In this document: positions 50,001-62,253 of the stretch, in pieces | Layout: each line of letters begins with the position of its first letter | Numbering within the stretch: position 1 is the first letter of the stretch | Assembly (NCBI GenBank): GCA_036785705.1 | Contig: JAWUZG010000084.1 | Location: 10,367,501-10,431,500 of the forward strand | Source: Acanthornis magna | Taxonomy: Eukaryota; Chordata; Aves; Passeriformes; Acanthizidae | Length of the DNA stretch: 64,000 nucleotides | Reading direction: 5' to 3' | The notes under the pieces: model-generated | Seen by the model: only the letters and a program-made list of their open reading frames with translations | Database searches by the model: none | Told to the model about the DNA's origin: nothing | Translations under genes and position numbers: made by a program

Positions 50001-51595
50001 TTTCTTTTTCTAGTAAAAGAATCCTTTTTTAAAATGTCTGTGGGAAAGGAGAATAGTCTGAATTGAGTCTTTGAGATGTTGTATTACAGAGAGTCACAGA
50101 AAATGTACTATGCAAATGACTATCTGCCTTATTAGATGCCTCAATAGAGTTCATTGTCTCAATATTGCTATTATTGGAGATGGATGGACACTACGTGATT
50201 TTAGCATCAAGCTGAAAAACTTCAGTGTTACAGTCTCATTACGAGGGTAATAATAGTGCACTGACTTAAAGGAGAGAATTGAATTAAGGGGAGTGAAAGG
50301 TCCATTGCTCTGTCCATTTTAGTTTGTCTTTTGTAGACTGTGCATCATTTTAGGGGTCACAACGGGGAGGTTTGTGCCCCATGGTTTTGGTTTTGTTCAT
50401 CTTTCGTTGCTAATAAAAAGAAAGTCTTTTTATGGGGAGGAACCCTCCAGCACCTGCTGTGATTTTGCTTGACTGCAGTTGTAGAAACGCTGGCGTTGTG
50501 GGATGGTGGTGGTGCTGGCATCTTTCTCAGGTGGGGGCTGACCTGTACCACCTTCATGTCCTTGTGGAGGAGCAGCACCTACTCCCTTGTTCACTGGTGT
50601 CAGAAGCTCATCACAATATATCTTTTGTCCTTAGTTGGCTTCGTACCTGTAGGACTGCTCACTGACCCTCCCCTGAGCTCACACACTGCCTAGGGCAAAA
50701 TCTAAATCCTGAGAGCTGCTGAAGCCAAAATCTGTCTAATGTCTAAGTCTATGCATTGTCAGTCGTCCTTAAGCCTACTTTTGAGGCTTTGTGCTGCATT
50801 CCAAACAGACAAGAATGCTTTCTTCGGTCAGGTGGTTGAAATGACAACTAACTGGTGTTTTGTGGTGTGTATTTTTTCTGGGCATCACTTGGTGCACTGG
50901 ATCTGGCTACGTTACAGTGTGAGAATTTCCAGATAAAACTTTTGGCTCCAGAAATGTGTGTGTGTTTGGTGTCACTGTGGCCCTAGCCCCATGGCAATAG
51001 TAAGGGTCCATCATTGAGTATCGAGCCATACTGCTGTTGTCCATGGTGGGATGCATCTCTTGAGTGAATTTGGTGGTTCTAAACCTATCATTTGCTTTGT
51101 TTGTTTCTTGGTGCAGAGGAGGAATCAACCGAATTTGTCTCTCTTGAATTGTCTGGTTAGTATGTGTGAAAGTTAATGAGTAGCTAAAAGCAGCAGAGCA
51201 GAGTTGTGCTGTGACAAAGTAACTTCACTCAGTGTTTGCTTTCCTTCCTCAACTTTTCAGTTGTGGAGGGGGTGAGGAAGGCCTATTACTCATTAAACAA
51301 AACCAGTTCTTTACAGCTGTGAGCATTTTCCCCCAAATACCCAACTGCCCTTCGTCCTTGAAAGTAGCACCTGTCATGCAGTATTCTGTAATAGGAATTA
51401 TAATAACCAGGGATCGCAATGTATACACACTGCATGAGCCACATTTCCTTACAAATCTTTATGAAATAAAACCTAAACTGCAGAATAAGGCGTGCTCTAC
51501 TCTTACTGTGTCATTCACCCTGGGATATGTGCTCTAGCTTTTAGTATTGATGTGTTGCTTATGAATGTTTACTAAACTTTCCTTCCTTTTGTATG

Positions 51596-51640
51596 TATAA
51601 ATATATACACAATATATACACTATATGTATACACACAAGC
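51596..51640. repeat. TA/CA-rich simple sequence
   Basis: Degenerate (TA)n/(CA)n stretch with the words 'tataaatatatacac' and 'tatatgtatacacac'. No function is evident. Confidence 0.8.
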
Positions 51641-52649
51641 TCTTCTCCATTTCACTTTCTGCTTCACTTTTCCACACTGGTCTTGAGATGTTAGTTTAGT
51701 ACAAGTGTGTATATAGGAAGAGGAAATGAAGGTGGCTGTTGTAACCCTTTATGTTTTTGTAGAAGGTTTGGATCTATCTCAGAAAAATTACATCTTCTGG
51801 GGATTAAAAATGGACACTTAGTATAGTCTGCTGGGCATTCTTTTGGGGAAGGTTTAAGTAGTAAATTATCCTAAATTCCTCTAGCATCTAATCCAGAAGA
51901 TTTGATGAAGCTGTAAAGCAGAAGTTCTTCTGCTTTTGTTATTTTTTATGACCTTTTTCTACTGCTGTGACCCCTAATATGATGATTACTGGAAGTTTGT
52001 TTGGAAAACAAAACCACCCCCAAAACATTCATCCTTCCTCCTGGAGCTTTTGGCAGCACTTTGGCCAAGTCAGTGTTTCTTTTGCTCTGTGTTTTCGGTC
52101 CTGTTGCATGTGGCAGACACAAAACAGGGAAGGAAAAAGTACTGTAGGAAGCAGTAAGATACGTCTGTAAATGTACAAGTCTTCCTAGATTTCAGGAACT
52201 GTGCTTATCCCTAGTAAATATCTTCAGCTGATTAAAACCTGAAAAAAAAAAGTAATTAACAATGCAACCTCTAAGTTTGAATTTTGGTGATGCTGAGCTC
52301 AGTGACTCAAGCTAACTTGTATTTTTCCTTTATCAATAGAGGGAATTTAAGGGAATGTTGGAAGAAGGATTAGAGTAGTACAATTTGTTTGGCATGTACA
52401 GCAACAGAAATTCTGCTTTTCTACTGCTGCTCATCAGAAAAGTTCAGTGCACAGGTAGTGCATTGTTTTGCACTGAGCTACCTGTCTAATCTTTCAATGA
52501 ATACATGGCATTTTGTGTTGCTTGAATATATTCTGTGATTATACATAATAGGTTTCATTATGTGCAAAAAGCACACCTTAATGGTGGTTCTTGCAATTGT
52601 TTTGAACATCCTGACTTTTAAGCAGCTTCTCTTTTTCTTGTATGACTTC

Positions 52650-52679
52650 TTTTTTTTTTTTTTTTTAAGCTCACTTTAT
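52650..52679 (-). other. Possible 3' end of a retroposed transcript
   Basis: A T17 run (52650-52666) is followed 7 nt later by TTTATT (52674-52679). On the minus strand this reads AATAAA, 7 nt, A17, which is the hallmark of a reverse-transcribed polyadenylated RNA. The sequence to the right would be the 3' UTR of the parent. I cannot identify a parent gene or a target duplication. CR1 does not efficiently retropose poly(A) RNA, so such copies are rare in birds. A chance arrangement is possible. Confidence 0.25.
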
Positions 52680-53104
52680 TGAAACGATAAGGAAAATATT
52701 CTCATTATCTCAGCAAGGAAATCATGTTACACATTTTTGGCTGGCTGTGTAGCGTTCCATCACCATTTCATAAAATGGCACTCAAAGCTGTCAAGAGCTC
52801 CAGGATTGTTACTTCTCCCACCATCTTTTTCTGACTCCCTTTTAGATCTCAGAAGGGCTTTAGTCACTTACTCTGTTCTTCCTCTTGGAATTTATATTTT
52901 ATTTTCAGCATCACCACCTGCCCCAGGTGAAAAGTCCTCCCCTTCCAAAGGAAGATGGAAGGTCTGCTTGTCTAGTGAAGTGAACCCTTATGCCTTTTGG
53001 TTGTTGATGATGGGAAGTGGAGTTGCAGAGAGTGGCCACTTAACTCTTCTTACATCTCACTTGCCTGTTCCCTTTCTATGCCAAAGGAAATGACTTCTTT
53101 TTTC

Positions 53105-53119
53105 TTTTTTTTTTTTTTT
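53105..53119. repeat. Poly(T) tract, 15 nt
   Basis: T15 within a pyrimidine-rich stretch that begins near 53091. It could serve as a cryptic polypyrimidine tract, but no AG-exon follows it. Confidence 0.85.
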
Positions 53120-56100
53120 GTGCTGCTGGCTTTGCATTTCTGCATGTGACTTAATTTTCTCTTTTTGCAAAGCTGGAGTTTTTTAATTCTTAACCTTGGT
53201 CCATTGGATCTTAGTAACTTTCTTGAGCTTCCTTGCCAAAGAAGCCGAAGCTTGGAAACAGCTTCTAAACCAGGGAGGGATAAATGACCTCACTTAGTCA
53301 TTCCTACAGTTTGTGCCCTCCACGTGCAGCATGAAAGGTGATTATCTGGCTGAGCCTTTTCTGGACCATCAAGTATTTATATCAGGTGAATGCTGTAGAT
53401 TTGTCTTTAAAAACACATGTTGTGTCAAATAGAGTTAATGTTTTGCGCTGAGGGAAAGGGATAAATCCTTTGCAATTGCAAACTGCTTTAAAGACCCTCT
53501 TGTATTGCTGTGGTTGGGTTGCAAGGACAAGGGGCAGGAGCTGGTTTTGCCAGATATGAACAGAGTTCTCAGCAGAATGGTGCCCTGGTTGCCGTTTCTA
53601 AGTGTTACTGGAGTGCAAATATATGTAATTTGCATGAAGAGGCAAAATAAAGGGTGGTAAATTTCCTCCTACTTTCTTCAAGTTCTGCTATTTCAAGCTG
53701 CTGTATTTGTGTTCTCCACTAATATTATTGCACAGAGGAAGGAGAACAGTTTATTTAAAAACAAGTATTTCATCGCAGTTAATTTGTGCAGTATTTATAG
53801 TAATTACTTGAAGAGCACATGGTACCTTTTCTGTTATGAATAAAAACTGTACTAACCTCTGCTGAGGAATAGTGCAGGTTATCTAATGAACAGTGTTGCA
53901 TCGGGGCTCCCAACTGCTTCATTCATTTCTTTGTTGGTGCTGGCTGAAAGATGATTTGTTCCTGCTGTGTGAGAATAATCCCTCTGCAAGTGCCTTGTGC
54001 ATCTCAGTAATGGCAGTGATAACGTAGCGTGCCTGGAATAGAGAGTGCTTTTGAAAACAGCCTTTCTAAAAGGATGTTCTCGTGTCCAGAAATGTACACT
54101 GTTAAGGCAGAAGGACCTTAATCTGTGAGTTTTTACTGCAGGAGTCACTTGCCTGCATTGTCTTTCAACTGGTTCATGTGGGCGAAAGACAGGAAAGTGA
54201 GGCAGGCAGGCAGGGAACACATGGATTGTAGAAGAGATGCTTTTGAGATTCCTGGTCAGAAAAGAATATCCCTTCATTTTGTAGGCCACCAGTAGAGCTT
54301 GAACCAGGAAGAATGATAGGCAAATGATTCTGTTTACTTGTTTTACATAACTGAAATATGTCACTGCTGTGAAATGTCTGTTGCTGGTGGAGGGTGGACA
54401 TTTTCCTGCCTCAAATGCCATTGAGATGGGTGTTAGATCTTTATGTCTGAAAGAGGGTGAGGCCTTACGAAACAGCTGAGCCAATCTATTGGCCATCTAC
54501 TTCCCTGTGCCACCCAGTGACGTGAGCTGCTCCCTTTCACTCTGCTGGCCCGTGTCTGACCTCGTGTTGGGCTGGGTGAGATAGCTAAACTAGCAGAAAG
54601 CTATTCCCCTTATTCTGAGAGAGAAGAGAAGTTCTCTGCCAAGTGAGCTGCTTAAACAAATTCACTGTGCAGTCAGGTGGCTGACTGTGCCCCGGTGAGG
54701 GCAGCCTCAGGAGGGGAGGAATGGCCAGAGTTGGGTAGGGTCAGGTGCATACTGCGGGAATAGTAATGAAAGTTATATTCATAGTATTTTAGTTTCTTTT
54801 GCAGCTTCATCATCCATCTCTGTAAACCTCAAATCAAATATCAATTTCAGAGCTAAATGTGTGAACCATTTTAATAGAGCAAATCAAAGCCCAGTGAGAT
54901 GGTAATGGCAATATGCTGATGGTCGATGAGGTTGTTTCAACATTCAGTTTCTTCTATAGCTGCAAAGACAAGATCTTGCAAGCATAAAAATCAGCTTTTC
55001 TTTTTAAAATAATTTCTGAACCTGGTTTTTTCAAGAAAACTGGAAATAATGTGGTGGCAGTGTTGCACACCTCTGTAGCAGAAGCAAGTTATTTTCTATC
55101 AGCCAAAACAAAATGAACTTACCGGCTTTTTCTGAGACTTCTCTGCTGCAAACCATGGGATATGAGAAAGAAAGTATATGTCTGTGCCTTGCTGATCCTG
55201 AGGTTAGTGACAAAGGTTAATTTCTTAATTACTTAGCAATAATCCCTTTTAATAAAAATACGCAGTATAATACAGATACTGTAATCTTACCTTATTCCCA
55301 TGTTTCTGCCATTTTAAAGACCAGTTTGTCCACACTAATTTGAATAATTACTTCTTGTTAACATTAAGTGAGGGCAAAACACTTACTTTGCTGAATATCT
55401 CCTGTAACTTTTCTGATATTTTAAGTGGGTGCAGTTGGGCTTTGTTATTTATTTCAGCATCAGCCTAAAAATTCTCATGTTCAGGTACCCTAAAATAGTT
55501 TGAATGTTTGTCTGTTAACACACTATCTTTTGGAGTGTGTGTGCTCCAAATGGTGATTATGCTAATACTAGTTAAGCTGGAGAATCATTAACATTGGGTT
55601 GTGATAGATTATCCAATATTAGCATTTCAGCATCAAGCTGTTTTTACCTTGAACTGATAATGTAGCTAAACCCCAAGGCATACATAGATTTTGGGAAGAA
55701 ACTTGCAGCTGGAGTTGGGCCTTGGTCCCCAAGGCATGTGTAGGTAGGTCTGTGACTTGCAGTGTTCCACCTGTAATAGTTGCAGTGAAGTGTTTTGGTG
55801 ATTTGCAACAAAGTGCTACAGCTTTATACAGCGTAAGGTTTGGGTATTTCTTTCTGGAGTTGACTTGTATCCTGTCAGCTTAGCAAAAGTTGGAAGGACT
55901 GGGATCCTTCAGTATCTTCCTATGCACTTTCCTTTCTTGTTGCTGTTAGAAATTGCAGACTGGTTACTTAGAGTTCATGCAGAGGTCAGAACATGGGAAT
56001 CTACTGGCAAATATTTTTTCTTCCTCCTCCAGTTTACATTAGGGATTTAATTTTTGTTTCTTAGTTGTTTATTTTAGCCAAAGGCTCTTATCTGTTTCCC

Positions 56101-58257
56101 CAAACACATTTTGTTTCATTTGAGGCTTAATATTCATATTGTCTAAGATGTTTATTACACTTTTTAACAAGAAAGATGGTTTTTAGACTTCTCTTGTAGT
56201 CATGCTGGTAAGGAGTTACTTCTGGTTAGAAGATTGAGTCTAAAGCCTATTAGTTTTTACCAGGAAAAGCTCCAAAGCAGGCTGAAGTCCTCTCTACAGC
56301 TCTGGCAGTTTTAAGCTACTGTTGCCAGATGTTTTCACTTGTAAATGTTCTGTCCATATGCGTGCCCTCCACCTTTGTGTTTATCTGTACCTATGAACAA
56401 GGTCTCAGTGAAAATGGTAATGTGAAAACAGATAGAAATACTGCAGACTTTATTCAATGTGATTTTTGTGCCTTTGGATTTTTCTTTTTGCCTTTATTTA
56501 CAGCATGACACTAACAACTGTTTGAACAAAAGTGGTAGGGAAAACCCACCATAAGTTTTGGGTCTTGTTTTCCTGGGAGATGGTTAGAGAGATACTAGGT
56601 GAGGTGAACTTGGGACTCTTTTTGTGGTGCAGTTTCCTCTCTCAGGTTGTTGCAGGTGGCTCCTGAGCTGGGACTCGTGTTTGGGCTACATTGGTCAGAG
56701 AAGTCAGCCAGACAGGATTATCCTAAGGATTTGAAAGGTCCTTTGACAAAATTTGCCCTGATAATTTATTACCTGCCTTGCCTGGCAGGGACTGGATTGG
56801 TAGCTTGGCTCAGTGATGTTTTGAATTTCGACTTGCCACTTGTCATCTTGCCCGCATCTTGCACCTGAAAGAGAGCAGCAGAACAGAGGTTTGCAAGGGG
56901 CACCTTGTGGGTGGGCAGGAGTTTGGACCTGGCTGCTGCAGCACCAGGCTGTTGGATGACAGTGATTGTAGGAATGTTCTGTGTAATTAGGACTGGGAGG
57001 AAAGCTTCCCCCTTGTCTGTATTTCCCTGTGGAGATCGGGCTTTGCTTCATTCACCCGGAGCAGACCTCAGAATGCAGACCTGATCCTTTTAGACAGGAT
57101 CAAAATAATAATCACAGGTTGGAGTGGGAAGAACAAAGCTAAACAAAAGTTCTTTTCTCCCGTTGTCACTTGGCACCTCTTCCTGCTCTAAGTGCTCAGC
57201 CAGAGCATTAGTACTGAGCTGCTGCAGAGAAGGGCTGTGTCCAGTTGTTCAAAATACAAGCAGGCCTTTTTAATGCAGTTGTATGGATGTAGGTTACCTG
57301 TTTTCAGCTATTTGAGGTGTTGACCATATTTCATTTGAGTTTCCACATGCAGAAAGTAATCAGAGAATAAAATAGTCTGTGCCCCATGTTTTTTAGGCTT
57401 CTGAAATAAAAGAATTTTTAAAAAGCAGCAAAACCCTCTCTTCTAAGTATATGCAGATGAAATGTTCTGATATAGGCAAGTGTACACACAAATCTAATGA
57501 TGAGGATCAGTAAGTCATATGAATGTTTGGATGTTTACCCACAACCAGGGAAGCAAACAGCAAACAGTTTCCAGCTCTGCTGCAGCTCTTTTCTTATCTA
57601 ACTCTTCCTCTTGTTTGCTGTTGCCTTATGGTGCTTTGGGAAGAAAGAGAGGGCTTGGCATTCCTTGGTATTTTGGGAATTCTTGTGCTATAACTGCTGG
57701 TGTTCTGTTCCATGTCAGCTCTGTCACCTACCCTCCTTTTTTTTTACCCCCCTCTCCTCTGTCATTGCCACTCTTAAATTCGTGATTATTTTGAAAGTGC
57801 TATGCTCCCATCCCCACTCTGCAGCAGAGACAATGAAAAAGGCAGGATTGTGTCTAACGACCCATGAAATCAATAATCCTTGTAAGCAGTTGGTTGGGAA
57901 AATGCGTCACATGTCTTTATTTTGAATGTCTGGGGTGTTTCTGAAAGCAGGCAATAGGAGAAGGTCTGTGAAGACAGGGCTTGCTGACACCCGTGCATGC
58001 ATCAGAACCTGAGCAGCTGATCTGAGAACATGTTTGGAAGCTACTGTCGTATCTGTTCTTCAGTGTCTGTGGGGTTGCAGGAAGTCCCCACAATGTGCAG
58101 TAATTATCTTTCAGGTTTTTTCATTAGCATGAAGTTTTCTTTTTCAGTGTGAAAGTTTTCCCAAAGGTTGTATATTCAGGAAAGTGCTCCAAGCTCGGTA
58201 ATAGTTTTACAACTGGTGGATTGCCTGGTTTTCCTGCTGATCTTGGAGCTTGTCAGG

Positions 58258-58274
58258 AAAAAAAAAAAAAAAAC
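58258..58274. repeat. Poly(A) tract, 17 nt
   Basis: A17 preceded by 'gcttgtcagg' and followed by 'cgg'. No AATAAA lies within 30 nt upstream, so it is not taken as a retrocopy tail. Confidence 0.92.
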
Positions 58275-61200
58275 GGAAAATGTTAAAAGTGCTGCTCCTG
58301 ATGTCATTCATTTCCATAACTTGTCGAGGTATGAGGGCATATTGATTTGTGGTTGCTGATTAGAATGAACAAACAGGTTTTAAGTTGTTAAATTGTAAGG
58401 TCAGAGCAATTAATATATATGGATGTATTTTCAGAGGCCTTTTTCATATTTGCAAAGATAACAAGTTTTGCGTGTTTCTGTACAAGCAGTGATAGAAATC
58501 TTGCTTAAATAAACTGAAATAAAATACAATGAAGCCTTTAAAAACAAAGCATGGAAGGAAGGGGCAGCAATTTATTGGCTCATTGTGTTGATGACATGCT
58601 AAATACACAACTTGAGAGGGCTTAGCTCAGGGTCTAGTTCAAAATCTTTTAATTTGTGTGTTATGGTGTCCTTGAGGAGAAAGAGTTCTTATGTCTGGAG
58701 ACTGTCTTGGAGACCTTAGTGCTAAGAACCATACTTTATCTGCTTAAACACTGTTGAAAATGAAAGTTTTTAGAATAGTACGAGGTGGTTTTAACATGAC
58801 TTTAACTGAAGCTGCTTTGCATAAGGATCTCTCTGGCTTCAGTATGTGGCCATGGTCAGCAGGCCTGTTAAATATATTTCTGCTTAACTCATTTTCTGCT
58901 GTGCTTATTTTGAGTAATCCCTTCTTCCTGCACTAGAACTGTAATATTTCTTCATGTAATTTCTAACAATTTATGCTTCTGTAGGCAAGGAGATGAGAAG
59001 TGTTCCTAAAAGCAGCCCAGCGGAACTGTTAAGTGATTTCAAATTGCAGATCTGAAGTAATTAATTAAAAAGCAAAGCAAAACAGAAAACCACAACCCAG
59101 TGAGGTTGAATAGAGTAACACTGGCAACTTGTCTTGTGAACTCAAGACACAGTAAGGTAGAAACTGTTGCATCATTTGTAGCAGCCTTAAAGAAGTTTAT
59201 ACTCAGGGCTGTACAATAAATCCTGCATCTTTTTTATCACAAGGAAATGTTCTCCTTTTACTATGAGACATTGTTGCATTGTCTTTCAAATAATATGTGT
59301 ACTCTGAATCTTCATGTGTTAAACACAGGCTGCAAACCTTCTTCAGATTTCAAAATTGAAAATAATTTGATTTTGTCTGTTGCAGAAAGCCACTAAAGTA
59401 GCAGAGCAAATTAAGAGGAAACAGTGCTGACAGGTTCCTTTTCCTTTCCAAGATTATTAAAAATACTGGCTTGTAAAAAGATCTGTGAGAAACGGTTATA
59501 AAATGCAGCAAGAGAACTTGTGAAAGAAAACCTTCATCTGTCCTCTTGGTTGTTATGTGCACCTGGTTGGGGACTGAGTGGAAAACACTTCTACAACAAG
59601 CTCTACATTATAAAAGAAATTAGTTGTATTAGAGAATATACAAGTTTTGGGAATGGGAAAACAGAAGCAATACTTGAGGATGACTGAATCCCAGAATTAC
59701 AGGCACTTTATTCCTGCTGCAGTCTTCTACGTGCAACTTGTTTCATTTTAACTTTTTTTTTCATTTTTAGATCATGTCTAACATTGCCATAGTTCCACGG
59801 GCCAAATACTGGTTGCCTGCTGTGCCTTACTCAGTGCAACAGAAACTTCACTAATTGCCATTCATCAGTTTGCTAAAAAACTGCCTGCATGTGTTCAGCA
59901 CTGCAGTTACTGCCTCTGTTCCTTTGGTTCTCAGGCATTATGAGGAGGATGAAATGTTTCTAGTGTGTAGTACTTTCAGCTGGTTATTTTATTATCTTGT
60001 TCCTTTGCTCCTCGCTCAGAGTGATACTGTATTCCCAGGTCCCAATGGATCAGGGTTGCTTTAAGGCAGGCTGTTACTTTAAGCCAGGCTTCTCATTGCT
60101 ACTGTCCAAAGATGTAACCCTTAGAATTACAGTCTGTGTGATACTATGTTCAATACTGAAACTGCAGATCGGAGGTGTCCTTCGCAGGCGGATTCCAGAA
60201 AATGCCACTTTTACATAGTTCTCACTCTTACTTGCCACTGATAAACTTGCTTTAAGATCTCATTTTGTCCCTGTAGCAGAAATGCTGCAGAGAGCTTTAA
60301 GGGAATTTTCAGTAATTTCTGCAGAAATATGCACAGTGAAGGGTTTTGGTGCCTAGTCCAATCCTATCACAGAGGTCTTTTTTTTAAGGGATGATGTTTG
60401 CAACAGTGTGAGACTGAAATAAGTGTAGTCTTCTGTCTCTTGTAGCATTTGCTAAGACTTGCAATTCAGCCCATAAGTCATCTTGTGAACATGAGGATTT
60501 ATGTCTTCTTTTACCTGTAAAAAGAAATGGTGCCTTTTAAAAAAAATTCACTTTTTATCTGCTGAATCCAAGCTTGACTTGGACTCGACTGTGTGGGAAT
60601 CAAAGCCCCCAGCCGGCTCCCATCCACCCTCCTCGTCGCTCTCCCCAGTTCAGAGCTGCTTCTGGCCAACTTCAAAGAATTCACTTCAAAGGCTTTGGGC
60701 AGACACAGAACAGCCCAGCCGAGGATGGAGTTCCCAGCTTCAGCAGAGTGAGCGGAATCTCGGCATTTGAGGGAACCCTGTTCCCTTTTCCTGTTCTTCG
60801 TTTAAGGCGCAGCAAAATGTGAGCTGCTTTCATGGGGGACATGGAGGCTGCATTCACCCCTCACTTAAACTGTGCAGCAAGAGGGGGAAATGGCAGTGAA
60901 AGGTAGATACCTCCAGCTCTGGCAGGATAAAGGAACTTCAAGTTGACCTATGGAGAGAGATTCCATGTTAGTTCTCCACCTCCCCTGATCTCAGGATTGG
61001 CTTTATAACTGAAGTGCAAGGTTTAATCTTGTCCTTAAGGGATCCATTTTTTCTGTTTTAGCAATCTTATTGCAACTTTTCTGATTCTTGTTAGTCCCCC
61101 AAAGATCTGGTTCCTCTTCTCATCTTCCTGAGATCTTACTTCTCGGCATCTTTTCTATAACTATAATAAAAATGTGCTTCACAAAAACAGTGCACATTGC

Positions 61201-61903
61201 CTAGAAATTTGCATTCTTTTCCATTTGGCAGTGTGGGACCTTCTGGGTGTCCAATGCCTGAGGGGGCACTGCAGCTCCTGCTGGTGCAATTGCTCTGGAG
61301 ACCTGGAGCAAGGTGGAGGCTGAGGCAGCCATGTCCCTCTTGGGTTGGGGTGAACCCCTCTGCAGCAGTCTGGTCATGCAGTAGGATGTGCATCTTCCTG
61401 CCTGAAACTCTGTGTATTCACTTTTTGGGGGGGACCCGTCTCCCCTCCAAACCCCAGAGCATGTGTTCTGTTAGCCACTGTTCTCAATTAAAAGCTGTCA
61501 TGGCTTCAGGAGCCGCCAAGTAACAGTGGGGCTGGGAGAGCTACCCATGAAAAATAAAATGAGGGTGTAGGGAGAGCACCTGGTACAACATTTTCATGTG
61601 AGGTACTCGGTGTTCTTCAAAAGTAGATACAGAAAGACGTCAAGTGCAACCCTTACCACATTCTCCAGGTCCCATTTTAAAAATTAATATTTTTCTTTAA
61701 GACAGTGGCCCTGAGATGGTGTGTGGTTTATACTACACACTTGCCAGGCTATTTGTATTTTTAAAGCCTTGCCCTTGCTAGTGGGGGTTAGAACTCTGGG
61801 AAAATGCTAAAAGTTTTTTGTTCTTCCCCTATTATTTTAAAGCAACTATCTTGCATTTGGAGAAAAAAGATCCTGAAAATACAGAGGTTTGGTGCTTGTT
61901 ATT

Positions 61904-61935
61904 AATCAATATCCGAAAGAATCAATATCCGAAAA
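61904..61935. repeat. 16-bp tandem duplication
   Basis: AATCAATATCCGAAAG at 61904-61919 is repeated at 61920-61935 with one mismatch. It is a small, probably recent slippage event. Confidence 0.9.
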
Positions 61936-61998
61936 AATATCTCAAATGCTGTTTTTTTCTTTTAGTTAAACCTTACAAATCTTTTTAATACATAAATA

Positions 61999-62036
61999 AT
62001 AAACATATATATATATAAAATATTTCTACACACACA
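61999..62036. repeat. TA/CA simple sequence
   Basis: A run of alternating TA followed by a short (CA)n. It is typical microsatellite seed sequence. Confidence 0.8.
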
Positions 62037-62235
62037 CTTCTTTCTGCAGTAGCTGTTTTGAGAGTGGAAGCTGGGAAGTAAGACTCTTGGTATGGCCAGG
62101 CACTGGGTGTCCTTCCAGTTAGAGCCGTGAATGCCTGGAGCTCTCCACCCCAGCCTGGCATGTGCCACTGGCTGGGAGTTGTGTGCTGGAAGACATTATC
62201 AGACAGGAACTTTTTGATTCATTTGTGTGCACATT

Positions 62236-62253
62236 AAAAAAAAAAAAAAAAAA
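62236..62253. repeat. Poly(A) tract, 18 nt
   Basis: A18 directly after 'gtgcacatt'. The only possible signal, ATTAAA, merges with the tract itself, so there is no good retrocopy signature. Confidence 0.92.

Noticed and set aside
51086..51160. 39-nt exon-like segment between 'ttcttggtgcag' and GTTAGT
   Set aside because: The phase is compatible, but the donor is non-consensus and the peptide unrecognised. One such pair is expected by chance in 31 kb.
53879..54496. 205-codon open frame on the minus strand, the longest in the window
   Set aside because: In 128 kb of two-strand sequence a frame this long is not surprising. It has no Kozak context, no promoter features, no recognised domain, and lies inside the intron.
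59730..59853. Strong polypyrimidine acceptor at about 59770 with 27 open codons
   Set aside because: No donor precedes the stop and the peptide is not recognised.
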